NCBI GenBank assembly: GCA_038503035.1
Contig: JAVSML010024326.1
Span: 248,001-312,000 of the forward strand
Source of the DNA: Crocodylus rhombifer
Lineage: Eukaryota > Chordata > Crocodylia > Crocodylidae
Reading direction: 5' to 3'
DNA length: 64,000 nt
This document shows, piece by piece, positions 20,480-31,190 of this stretch (position 1 is the first letter of the stretch; every line of letters begins with the position of its first letter). The notes below the pieces were generated by a model. That model did no database searches. It saw nothing but the letters and a program-made list of their open reading frames with translations, and had not been told where the DNA came from. The translations under genes and the position numbers were made by a program.

Positions 20480-22420
20480 TCAACTCAAAGTGCTGTCCAG
20501 ACTCTCAGACAGATGACTCAAGAACTGTCAGGCAGTGAGAGGGAATCTAACACTTTAATGGAGGAAACTTCCCAAGGGGCTGCAGACAGAGACCTCAAGC
20601 TTCTAAACTGCTTGTATCATGTCTCCCTGAAAATTAAACCACAAATCAAACCCAGGACATAATTTCATTGGAGGCATCAACATACAAAGTTCAGAAAGTG
20701 TAGTACCTGAGACTTTGTACCTGTTTCTTCAACTGCTATGCTCTGGAGATGACTTGGATGAAGACTGTGAAAGTGATGAGCACCACACATGATTACTGTC
20801 TATTGCCCAGGACATTGTGTTCTTGGGTACAAACAGATGAAAATATATTCCCAGGCACCTGGGACTTGGATTGACAATCCGTCAAGCAACTAGGTCTAAA
20901 CAGCTTGTGCAGCTTTTGCATGCAACAGACCACTCTGTGAGCTATGACACAGTCATGCATGCTGACACTACTTTAGCAAGTGCTGTACTGGCAAGGTATA
21001 CAGCACATGGAAACACAAGTGTCCCAATTAATTTCAGACATGATCTGCTTGCAGGCTACATCAGATATGCTAATGACAACATAGAAATTTTTGAGAAGCC
21101 AATTGATGGGAAGGGGATGGTCCATCCATCTCAAACATCTGCTTTCCACAGAAGTGTCATCAGTGAAGAAATACTAGATATGAATGTAGAATATCAAACT
21201 AGCCAATGTGTTGATATTCCTTATGACTTCCAAGTCATTTTCCAATCTATACTGGCAAGAATAAGACAGAAGCATCATTTCAAGAATCCATCCAAGTTGA
21301 ATGGTATAAGGCAACACTTTCAATGGCGGTGTCACAGGCAAGGACTATAGACATTGCATGGATCAGTATCCTGACATTCACCATGTACTCAGCTGGACTG
21401 GGTTTAACCAACTAATGTCCAAACTGAATACCCCCAGGACAGATGTCAGTCCAATACCAATAATAAATGAGCTTGCCCATGAATTTGACACTATCTGGAC
21501 AGTTATTAGGAATTGCCAAAAGATGACATCTACCTTGTGTCAGAAGTTCACTGTGGTAACATTTGATGAACAGCTATACTGTAAGGCAAAGATGCTGCAA
21601 TGATACAAGATGAATGAGTGCACAAATCTGGTGGTAATGCTAGGTGAGTTCCACATTCAAATGGATTTATCAAAGCTCTTTGGTCAGTATATGGCTGATT
21701 CTGGCCTAAAGGGCATTTTGGTAGAAAGTGGTGTTTATGGTGAGAGCACTGCTGAGAACATTCTAAAGGAGAAGCACTTGAATCCAGTGATCCATGCTTA
21801 CAAACGGACAACTGAGAATCCTATGGTCTACCATGCTACAATGGGCTTATGAAAGCCTCATGGAACAAGATGCTTCATTTGTGTATGTGGCTCAAGAACT
21901 TGCCAAGGCATTCAATGATGCAGATGCCCAGGCTTTGCAAACAGCTATGCACAATCTGTTCCCAAAAATTAAGAAATTGGAAGTGCTGTTGGATGCGCTT
22001 GGCAAAGCCCAGGAAAACAATCTCACGTATACCTTCTGGAGGCAATACATGAATCTTGTTTCCATTCTTCTCCAGTTTACAAGAGCTATCAGAGAGGACA
22101 AATGGGACTTGTATCTGGAGTTATTTGCCAAAATGTTGTCTTGGTTTGCCACTTCTGACCACATGCATTATCTGAGATGGAGATGTGTTTTCTTGGCAGT
22201 CATGACACAACTGAAGAACACAGCACCTGAAGTGCTGGCTTCCAGGTCAGTGACTTCTTTGTCCAAGAAACAAACCAGAGGTTCAGCTAAGTTCCAAATG
22301 ACCAAGGACTTGAGCATGTAAACAAAATTTGCAAAATTGCTGGGGGACTGATTGGACTAACTCGATCAAGTCAGCACTCAGTCAATGGTGATTGACAAAC
22401 TTAGAGAGAACAAGGCTTGC
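20480..22420 (+). pseudogene. Unnamed multicopy gene fossil, segment 3 (main body)
   Basis: The frames read in order VPETLYLFLQLLCSGDD, LLSIAQDIVFLGTN, GLTIRQATRSKQLVQLLH and IEIFEKPIDGKGMVHPSQ (to 21350); LSWTGFNQLMSK and FTVVTFDEQLYCKAKMLQ (21358-21603), where a TGA at 21601 replaces a likely Trp; LVVMLGEFHIQMDLSKLF and VESGVYGESTAENILKEK (21610-21850); a frame change; then YESLMEQDASFV and FWRQYMNLVSILLQFTRA (to 22321), and probably ICKIAGGLIGLTRSS. The motif order (FDxxLYxKA, VxMLGxFHxxM, ESGVxGExTxxNIL) recurs in uncharacterised multicopy metazoan proteins that I suspect are transposon-encoded. I cannot name the family and assign no reaction. Confidence 0.68.
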
Positions 22421-22429
22421 CAATGACAC

Positions 22430-23100
22430 TAGATGAATGCTTGGATTAATAAAGGAAGAGGGATAACCCAAAGAACTGGGGAGAACCAGAAGACAAAGGG
22501 ATGATTTTCTGGTCAAGGACATGTTCCCCTTTTAAAAAAAATTCTATGTCCACATTGTAACAAAAAAGTTGTGCAAACTTCACTTTTTCAGTATCTGCAC
22601 CTGGACTAACATGTAAACAGTAACTCCCAGTCAGCCAGATGAGCAGGGAGTTAGCCTCCTGTTTGGGGCAGAGCCACGTGGCTTGGAGTTTCTCTATCCA
22701 CATGGCAGGGATGGCTCCTTGGCTGTCCTGTTCTGGACTTTAGACCCCAGGCCTGACTCCTGGGTCTGTGTCAGCTGCTGCCTGCCCCTGGACATGAAGT
22801 CCCAGGAGTGGGCATTTACCAGCTGAACAGGCCTACAGACCCTGGCTTTAGCCTTGAAGGCCTGTTCCACCACTTGCCTGCTCCCCAGGTACCATGCCTT
22901 TCTGCTGCAGGCATGTGTCAGATGAAATAGGTAAGGAGTCCCCAACTCTGCCCCACCAGGTCCTGTTCCATCAGTTGCCTGGCTCCTGAGCATCATGGCC
23001 CTCTGCTGTGGGCTAGTGCCAAGGTCCACTGGCCTGAGTCCCCAAAGTCCCTGGAAGCAGCCACAATGGCAGTGCCCCTGATGCTGCAGAGAATGTCCTG
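22430..23100. other. No gene seen
   Basis: Mixed-composition sequence. Overlapping frames on both strands lack recognisable domains. It may contain the 3' remainder of the unnamed gene fossil or part of the element carrying the Myb-like domain at 23108. Confidence 0.45.
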
Positions 23101-23107
23101 AGGCCCC

Positions 23108-23330
23108 AGCTGGTCAGAGGGAGAGACTGCCAACCTCATAGTGGTGTGGGGTGATGCTCAGTTGCAAAGGCAGTTTGTCAAGGGCAGCCAGTCAAACACC
23201 CACATCTATGAGGGCATGGTGGCCTGCATGTGGGAGCATGGCCACCAGTGCTCTGGGCGCCAGTGCTTCATAAAGGTCAAAGCCCTGTGGACCCAATGGG
23301 TCTGCATAATGGACCACAACCAATAGTCTG
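23108..23330 (+). pseudogene. Myb/SANT-like DNA-binding domain, decayed
   Basis: Reads WSEGETANLIVVWGDAQLQR, then FVKGSQSNTHIYEGMVACMW, then GRQCFIKVKALWTQWVCIMD and HNQ followed by a stop. The pattern W-x4-E-x2-x-L-I-x-x-WGD-x-x-x-Q-x-x-F, N-x-x-IY-x-x-x, QC-x-x-K-V-K-x-L is that of the trihelix/Myb-SANT-like domain carried by PIF/Harbinger-associated and domesticated vertebrate proteins. Downstream frame remnants continue without clear motifs. Origin from a DNA transposon or a retrocopy of a host gene cannot be separated here. Confidence 0.62.
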
Positions 23331-24285
23331 GGATGGCCCACAGCACCATGCTCTTTATGCTGCAGCTGAACCTCATTCTGTCCATGAGGGACCCTAGACA
23401 TGGCTGCCATGTCTGCTCCAGCACAGGCAGCCTGCCAGAGACTCTTCCAGGTCCCAGCAGTGACAAGTGATGCCTACAAAAATATATCTTAAGATTTGCT
23501 TTTAGGAATTGGCTTGTACAAAGAAAAAATATTACATTAGAATAATGGTCCAGGGGAACAACAGAGGTTAATTGCTCAAGTGTGTCAGTCCCCAGCTACA
23601 TACATGCCCATCCAGTTCACAGCTTACACATCCTAATTGCAGAAGGGGAGCCAAATGTTCTCAGATGCTGGCTAGAAAATTGCTTTTTATGCACACAGAC
23701 AAAAAGAGGTTCTGCCCCTAGTTTGCATATAGAGAAACACAAAAGAAGCCAAGTCTGATTGCTCACTTTATCCCCATCATCTTTTTGATTGATGATTGTT
23801 ATTTGAAGAAGATTGATTGCCTCATAAGCTCCAGGTACTGAAGAGATTCTCCATGTGCAGCTCTCATCCCTTTCACCAGGAGGGCACATATCTAGGAGTA
23901 CATATATTCATCTAGGGGCTACATATATTCTCTACTGTGGGTATTTCCCATGCTTCTGGGCTTTGCTGGTTGCTATATGACACTTGGAAGACATTTTTAT
24001 CCCCCTCCTGCTGCTACACATCAGGTTCATCTCCCACCATCTTCCTCAGAAGCATCAGCTATTGGAGACAGCCAAGCTGGGGGTATTAAATAGGTCTTCC
24101 TGTACTTTTAATCACCATATTTAAAGTCAGGAAGGAATTTTACCTGATGATGAGACTGGCGCAGATTCTGCGTGTGTGTGTGAATGTGCGTGTGCGTGTT
24201 TGAGGGAGGAGGGGGCATTGCCCTCCTCTGTAACAGGAGATGCTGATCTCTACCTTGGATCTTGAGTGTATTTTTAACAATCTTT
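23331..24285. other. No gene seen; TG-rich tract near 24165-24205
   Basis: Unassigned sequence with a TG-rich simple-sequence tract at about 24165-24205. No coding signal is supported. Confidence 0.45.
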
Positions 24286-24345
24286 GCAGCCGAAAGCCCT
24301 TGTCCACTGTCGGGGTAACCGAACACCGAGTGGATCGGGCCCCAA

Positions 24346-25170
24346 TGTCACGGTGGGCCAGGTTGGCAATTGGAATACAAACAGGTGGGATTAGCGGCGG
24401 TGGAGTGTGAGCTGTATGGGAAGTTTAAACAAAGATGATTTATTTACTCACACTTGAGAAGTGGAGGCTCAGATATTTCTTCAGTTACAGTATAGCAAAC
24501 AACAAAGGCGTCTGTTGGCCTACGGGATTCACTAGCGAGCCCTTGCTTTCTACCCCGAGGGATAGGTGCGGCTGCCCACTAGCTAGTCCCAGCGCTGGTC
24601 AACAGCTCATGAACGGGATAACAAATAACAAAAAATGTAACGTAGTGAATTGAGGAACGGGGTAGTGACGCCAGTCCAAAAGACAGTCCGTAAACTGAGG
24701 TTGGAGATGAGAAGCCAGAACGAAGTAAACTGAAGTCAAAATCGAAGCCAAACAGTCCCGTAACCAAGATTGAGAAGACGAGTCGCTCCACCTGCCGTCC
24801 GCAGCCTCTGCTTGCGCCTCACAGTCCCTGCCGTCCGCAGCCTCTGCTCACAGGATCGTTCTCTCCCTGTGAGACAGTCCCTGCAAAGGCAGCCTCTGCT
24901 CACAGGATCAAGCACAGTCGCTCCTCCAAAACACACACACAACCTCACCACACCTGGGTGGTGGCTCACAAACATTTTATAAGAATTTAGTGGCCAATCA
25001 GAACGCTCTTCACAGAGAAATTTCTAGTCAAATTACATCATGCAGTCAGTGAACTGAGCATGTGCGTTAGATCAGATTACCTCATGCTCTGTGATTGACA
25101 AGCCTCCAGGTCACCCAGAGGGCACATTCTGGGGGCCTGTCTGTAGTTTCAACTCCCTGTGATGGCAGCA
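24346..25170 (-). mobile_element. LTR, minus orientation, CpG-rich
   Basis: Plus-strand text starts TGTCACGG and ends GGCAGCA, so TG...CA on either strand. CCAA flanks both sides (24342-24345, 25171-25174), a possible 4-bp target duplication. On the minus strand a TATA box (plus TTTTATAAG, about 24975-24983) and an AATAAA signal (plus TTTATT, 24439-24444) lie in that order. Internal direct repeats include CCTGCCGTCCGCAGCCTCTG at 24791 and 24827. The CpG-rich 50-60 bp at 24290-24345 may be leader sequence next to a primer-binding site rather than host DNA. Confidence 0.6.
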
Positions 25171-25269
25171 CCAAACTTAAGATTTTTCCTTGACATCCAT
25201 TATGAGCTCCTTGCTTTACTTGTGATAGGGATCTTCCGTCTTGTGGTTGGATCAAAGTTGACTGTAGTT

Positions 25270-25389
25270 TTGCTTACAGGTTAGACTGTGGATTTGTATA
25301 GGTTGGTTGGGATAGGGATGCTCTTTCCACATGCCTAATGGACTAAATGACCTCTGGAGGTCCTTTCCAGCTGTACTCTTTTATAATTC
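25270..25389 (+). mobile_element. CR1 LINE 3' tail fragment
   Basis: CTAAATGACCTCTGGAGGTC followed by CTTTCCAGCTGTACTCTTTT and 'ATAATTCTCTGATT' is a diverged forward CR1 3' end. Confidence 0.7.
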
Positions 25390-25489
25390 TCTGATTATCT
25401 CCCTGGAGCCTATCACACTGGAGTATATCATAAGAACTTTCCAAGTATCTGGAGGAAGAAAGAATGATCATGAGCAGCCAGCATCGATT

Positions 25490-26000
25490 GCTTAAGATCA
25501 AGCAAACTTGATCTCCTGTGTCAACAAAATAACCTTCTTGGTGGATAAACAGAATGTACTGGAAGTAGTGTATCTGGACTTCCTTAGGACTAGCCAAACC
25601 TATGACAATGTGATGGACAACTGGCTCCATATCCACAAGAAAAGTGTAATTATAAATGGATCCATATCAGAATGGCAGGAGGTTTTGAGTGGAGCACCAC
25701 AGGGGTCTGTTTTGGGCCTTGTGCTGTTCAACATGTATATAAATGTTTTGGATGCTGGAATACAGAGCCTTTTGACCAAATTTGTGAATGACAAAAAACT
25801 GGAAAGGATTATCAACACACCGGAGGACAGGAGCACAATTCACAAGCATCTTGATAGCTTGGAAATTTGAGCCAGAACCAACAAAATGAAATTCTGTTCT
25901 CACAAATTCAATGTGCTACATCTCAGAAAGAATAATCAAAACCACAGATACAAAATGTGTGACAGAGATGGCAACACTATTGAGAAGGATCTAAGAATCT
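25490..26000 (+). mobile_element. Old CR1-type LINE fragment, RT region
   Basis: The plus-strand frame 25508-25870 reads VYLDFLRTSQTYDNVMDNWL, SGAPQGSVLGLVLFNMYINV and LTKFVNDKKLERI, the RT fingers and palm of a CR1-clade element. The catalytic FADD/FVDD is FVND here, one Asp lost. It then decays. It is clearly more diverged than the CR1 at 38.7 kb. Confidence 0.85.
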
Positions 26001-26220
26001 TAGAATCCTAGAAAAGTAGGGCTGGAAGGGACCTCCAGAGATCATCTAGTTGATAATGACAGATTCATCCATATCCAAACCACAAGGCAGATTCATCGCT
26101 ATCCAAACCATTCCATACAAATCCATGTCTATGCTGATCCTAAAACCACACAATCAACTGCTGCCCATCTACAAGCCATATTGCCCAAAGACGCCAAAAG
26201 CACCATACCCTGCCACAGGT
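25985..26220 (-). mobile_element. CR1 LINE 3' end, reverse
   Basis: The plus strand reads GAATCCTAGAAAAGTAGGGC then TGGAAGGGACCTCCAGAGAT, the reverse complement of a CR1 3' end, followed by diverged 3' UTR with repeated 'CATATCCAAACCA/CTATCCAAACCATT'. It directly abuts the forward RT fragment, so two independent insertions meet. Confidence 0.8.
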
Positions 26221-26279
26221 AATAAAGGAGAAGTAAACATGTCCAGAGGCTCATTGTTTTCAGTCTTTCTCCATCATTG

Positions 26280-28011
26280 AGGAACTGACTCCAGGAGAAG
26301 TTCCTCCTATCTTGCTAAGGAGTGAGAGTAAGGACAATGGATTTTATTGTATTCATTTTTGAAGAAGATCTTGTTCCTACAGAATCTTAGGGGCTGTGTG
26401 TCTGACAAGAGGAAGGTTTAAGACCCATCCCCAAATGATTTGGGAAAAATTCAGCAAAAGGAATTTTTCCATTGCCATGGGAGGAAGCACCAGGGTCCCC
26501 TGCAGCTCAGGGGCCACTCGTCCTGTCAGCAGTTCGTCCCCCCACCACACCTCCCTGCCATGGGAGACATGGGCAGGCTCTGGGAGAAAAAAAAAAAGAA
26601 TCGGGCTCCTTGATGCTTTTTTCTATTTTTTAATCAGCAGAGCCTTCCCGCATGAGCTGCTGCTGGGTCTCAGTCCCTGAACTGGGTCTCCCCCACTCCC
26701 CCAGGACCATCTGGGCAGGGTGCTAGCAGGTGGGTGTCAGCTGGGGGGCACCGCCACTATGGAGGGAAGAACCAGCCCCCACCACAGTTCAGAGCCTGCT
26801 GGCAGCTCACCCACCATCACAGAAGTGGCGGGAAGGCTCTGCCATAATAAAAGAGCTTTCTAAGTATCTGGAGGAAGAAAGGCTGTGGCGGGCAGGCTCT
26901 GTCAGAAAAACAACCCAAAAATGGGCTCCTTGCCACTTTATTGGGTTTTGGGGACTTGATGGCATCAAAAAGAAATCTAAAGGGGATGCAGTAAAGTTCC
27001 CAAGTGCTTCTAAAATAAGCACCAAGTTTTGGCAACTTTGTAAAAATTATATTTGAAATTACATAGATGGCATATATAATTTTTACTTTGATACTAAACC
27101 CAACACCTTACCCATGGAATTTACTTCCTGTGACCAGTCAAGGTAAAATCTACTTGTGCCTTGAATGCACTTTGATTTTACACTGTTAGTTATCTCATTC
27201 TGTGAACACATCTCTTTTTAAAGTGGAGATATTGCTAACATTCCCGTGGCAATCTGCATTAAGTCCCAAATTACATTCCAACACTGAATACTGACAACAG
27301 TTTGTTATAGGGTTCACAATCCTCACTTTATTGCTTTTATCATAGTTATTTCTCATGAACTGGCATTTGTATTACATTATATTTATTAGTCAAGGTAATT
27401 CATAGCAAAGAATTGCAGCTATTGGATAAGCTAATTGAAAAGGAAAGCATCAGTCATTATTGGGACCAACCAAATGCAACCAAAAAGGGGCAAAGCTGCT
27501 GCTAAAGTTTTGGGTTTTTTTATTTGTGGGGTTTTTTTAAATCAAATGTTGTCAAATTTTTCCACTAGAATTTTAATAGAGTAGGAAAAAATGATTAATT
27601 TTATATTTACCATTTTCCTAGAATTCTAGAAGGTCTTTAATTGCCACCAGAAACTGGGATAAGTATAGTCATATTTTCATTCCTATGATGGCTCTTTTAA
27701 CATTACAGCAGTATATACATGACACTAAATTTGGGTAAGGTTCTGAAAAAATTCTGTGAGTTCTTAAAGGGAAAAGACTATTTCTGTCCATAACTAGTAC
27801 AGATATGAGCTGAATCCTTTTGTATTTGAATATGAAATCCATGTGTATCCTGCTGAGACAGTGTAAGAGTATTGACAAAACAATTACAGCTGACCAGGAG
27901 CAGCTGGAGAAACTCCAGACCTTGAAATATGAAAGATGCAAGTTGTTCTTTCTCCAAATGAATCATCTTATTGTTCAGTATCTGATTAAAACAGCTTTTT
28001 GCATACTGTGA
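26280..28011. other. No gene seen; GC-rich repeat block then AT-rich sequence
   Basis: 26460-26960 is a GC-rich block similar in parts to 588-1010. A 26-base stretch around AAGTATCTGGAGGAAGAAAG is shared by 25441-25466 and 26856-26880. From 27000 the sequence is AT-rich without recognisable elements. Confidence 0.45.
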
Positions 28012-28019
28012 GTCAGGAT

Positions 28020-28299
28020 CAGGGCCATCCCTAGATGGGAGCAAATCAGGGAGACTGCCCGAGGCCCTGGGCTTTGGGGGGCCCCATGGAACCAGGCGGA
28101 GCAGCCACAGCAAATCTGCACTGCCACAGCTTGCTTTGAGTCCAGCCACTCGCTACCCCCTCCCCCCACCACTTATGCCACCGCTGCTGATGGCTGCAGT
28201 AGCTTCTTCGGGTCCAGGGCAGGTGGGATCAAAGCGGGGGGTAGGGCCCCACATGGGCTGATTTGCCCCGGGCCCTGCACCCTACTTGGGTCAGCTCTG
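28020..28299. mobile_element. hAT MITE, 280 bp, perfect 8-bp target duplication
   Basis: It starts CAGGGCCATCCC and ends GGGTCAGCTCTG (reverse complement CAGAGCTGACCC), terminal inverted repeats with CA...TG ends. GTCAGGAT occurs directly at both flanks (28012-28019 and 28300-28307). The 8-bp duplication and ends are diagnostic of hAT. The interior is GC-rich and non-coding, so transposase would come from elsewhere. Confidence 0.9.
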
Positions 28300-28307
28300 G
28301 TCAGGAT

Positions 28308-29540
28308 AAAAAAAAACTAGTCATGTTATGCTTAAATTGTAGATGTGGAAAGTAGCTCCAACAGATATTGGATGTACCTATATAGACTTTCTAGAAAGCA
28401 GGAGAGATTTTACCTAATTGTACCCCTGCCTGTGATCTTAGAAACTATACTTTATGCAATACCCTATGCAATAGCTTCATTGTTATAGTGACTCCTATCT
28501 GGATTTAGGAGGAGCAGTAACATCACTGAGAACTGCTAATTTCAAGCTGATGGTTACTTTTATGGGGCCATCTCTAGGCATTTTGCCCTAGTTCCCTAAG
28601 AGAACTGACAAAATAGTTAGACATTTAGAAAAGGAATGATTTTTATGCTAGGAAAGCAATAATTAAAGTGGAAGGTAATAAAACAGGATTAGGATGGTTT
28701 CCTTTGTTAGTAAGAAGCTGCATTCTTGGGATCCAAATATCATTGCTAAAATCAGTAGCAAGATCATCCTGGCAGGCTTAGTACTATTGCTAGATAACCC
28801 TTCACATTAGCTTTAAGATGTTTTGCTGGGACATGATTGGGATAGAAATTATAGTCACTGCTTTCTAAAAAGAAGCTGAAGCAAAGTTTTTTGACCACTT
28901 GTATACAGTGACTACATAAAGAAGGCTCAAAGCAAAATAAACTAATTCTTCAGGAGTGATAGCATAGCTCTCTTAAATCATTGTTATTCCTCTGAGTTTA
29001 GTGGATATGTATTTTATATTGATGTGAATCTGGCATCAGAGCCCCATGGATACTGCTTAAAATGGTTTGTTTTTAAAGATATTTCTTCAGGGGAAAATTA
29101 CTGATTACAAAGGTCAAATATATATAGGAAGCTCCATGTAGATGTGATAGATGTCCGTGGATGCTTTTGTCCATTCAGCAGCTTAACAGATGGTTTGAGG
29201 CATAATGTAGGTAACTTATCCAACGTGTTTTCATGTATTATTGTTAGGTGTTCATTGTGACACTTGCCTATGAGGAAGTTTACAGAAGTGGTGCAATCAG
29301 TTCAAGAAAATATTCTGAACAGATATTGGTACACCGTGGTAGAACAATGCCTTGCTTGCCTACAGCTCAGTACAGTTAGCTCTGGGTTGCAACTGTCTGT
29401 TTCATTTTATATCCATTGTAAAGAGTGTATTTGTTGGAGCTTTTTATTAGGATGTTTTTCTTGGAAAACAATAGGCTCGTTTATTGAGATGAATGTGAAA
29501 GGTTTTCTGTCAGCTTTCATTTATGTGTCCCAGACTCATT
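28308..29540. other. No gene seen
   Basis: AT-rich sequence with no recognised repeat ends. A 139-codon frame at 29264-29683 runs through it without domain signal and ends in the GC-rich repeat that follows. Confidence 0.45.
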
Positions 29541-29550
29541 GGCAACATGT

Positions 29551-29745
29551 AGGGGGTGCACACGGGTGTACCTTCACCCCCAGAGATCGGCTGTGCACCC
29601 CCTGGAAGCGCCAGCCACACCACAAAAACGGTGGAAGTGTATCCCTATGCTGCTGGGGGACCCCCCGCAAGTTGGTGATCTGATGCCCCCGAAGCCCAGA
29701 CTGCTTGGAACTGGTGAGCAAGCTGAGCAGATGCATGTTTTGTGG
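29551..29745. repeat. GC-rich repeat with GGGGTGCAC hairpin
   Basis: AGGGGGTGCACACGGGTG at about 29551 pairs with GTGCACCCCCTGG at about 29593-29605, a hairpin around a CpG-containing core; the rest is GC-rich and non-coding. It probably belongs to a non-autonomous DNA element, but the outer ends were not found. Confidence 0.4.
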
Positions 29746-30231
29746 GTAATGTGACTCCTGGTATGTTTGTTTCTTTGTTCATTTGTTTTCCCAAGATCTC
29801 AGAGCCACAGAAAGTAGCTGGTCTCAGGGATACACTGAACCTGTAGGGCTTTGGTTATGGTGGTAGTAATGCTATAGCCAAATACATTGATGAGGGACAT
29901 TACCAAAAACCCATTGGATTCACTGGAAATAGTCCCACTCATTTCAGTAGTCTAGGACTAAGCCATACAATTCTGCAAACATATCAAACTTTTTTTCATT
30001 TTATCGGATCAAGAAAATTAATTTTAATGGGGGAAGAGGGAGGAAATTCCCATTGATTTAAATAAATCCAGTGCATCCAAGTTGCTCTGAAGCACAGGGT
30101 TTCATAACCTTACGTAAGGCCACTAACTAGTCAGACTGCCCTAGCTACTGCCCTATTTTAAGTATAAAATATTTCTGTATGCTATATCCAGTACTGGGGT
30201 TCTGAACTTTTAACACATGAATGCTGGGGAC

Positions 30232-31185
30232 TGTTGACACTGGATTTGGACCCAACACCTATACCTTTGTTTTGGGTGAGCACAACCCTCAAACCGGCCA
30301 AACCTGCCAGTCAATAGGTGAATTTATTGATATAGAGTAAGAACAGAAAAGCAACAATACAAACAATGAAACAATTCTATATCTACAAATCCTAGGGCTG
30401 TCATCAGAGTCACAGTACATCTGGTCAGGATGCAGTCTCCACTCTGAGGCTCTTTCTCTTAAGTGTCAGCAGTCTGGAGGTGGGATGTCGAGGCCCACAG
30501 CCCCCTTCCAGTGGGATGGGCTACTGGTATGCCCTCTGTCCATGGTGGCCTCAGGGACCCTTCCCAGGGGACAGGGATGGGGATGGGAGCCCCTCTTAGG
30601 GAGCAAAATGGGGAGGGGCAGGGAGGGACGAACAAGACAAAGGGAGGGACCCTTTGTTAATCTCAAGTCTCTGCTTTTGTATTCTCCTTCCCCCTTGATG
30701 GTTCCTGTTGACTTCATCCGTAGCTATCTCTGGTTGTTTCTCTCTCTGTGGTCACTGTCCCCCTAGCCTTCCAGGCCTTCTCCTAATTTGGTCTGTCCCC
30801 CCAAAACCATGACATGTGTCCCCCTGCTCTCTGGGGTCTTGTAGCTGGTGTCACTTTACTTGTGTTATGGGACATATTGGTTCATACTTCCTTTGGTTCC
30901 CAGGCTGTGTCCTTGTTGTGTTAGACAGCCCATCTGCCTTGAAGGCTGTGATCTCATGTTATGGCATGCCCTCCTTCAATTTTCAGGCTGTCTCCATTCA
31001 TTGGCCTTGTTCTGCTAGACAGCCCATCTACTTCCAGGGCCATGAGAAGCTGTGTGCATCTCCCAAGCTCTTTAGAAATCCATTTAACTCCTGCTTCCCA
31101 TTCTGACCCTTTATAATGCATATATCTATACTTGTAAGCCAATTCCCCCCAACACAGGCCTTTAAATACCATTTATAAGCCAACA
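30232..31185 (-). mobile_element. Solo LTR, minus orientation, perfect 5-bp target duplication
   Basis: On the plus strand it starts TGTTGACAC and ends AAGCCAACA and is flanked by GGGAC on both sides (30227-30231, 31186-31190). A minus-strand TATA box (plus TTTATA, 31110-31115) lies only about 75 bp inside the LTR start, and AATAAA (plus TTTATT, 30323-30328) about 90 bp before its end. No retroviral coding sequence is adjacent. Two imperfect copies of a block with AGACAGCCCATCT lie 94 bp apart (30923, 31017). Confidence 0.85.
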
Positions 31186-31190
31186 GGGAC

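Noticed and set aside
15265..22420. Functional host gene with conserved exons
   Set aside because: Internal stops, frame changes, and insertions of a dispersed repeat and a CR1 break it; no intact splice structure can be supported.
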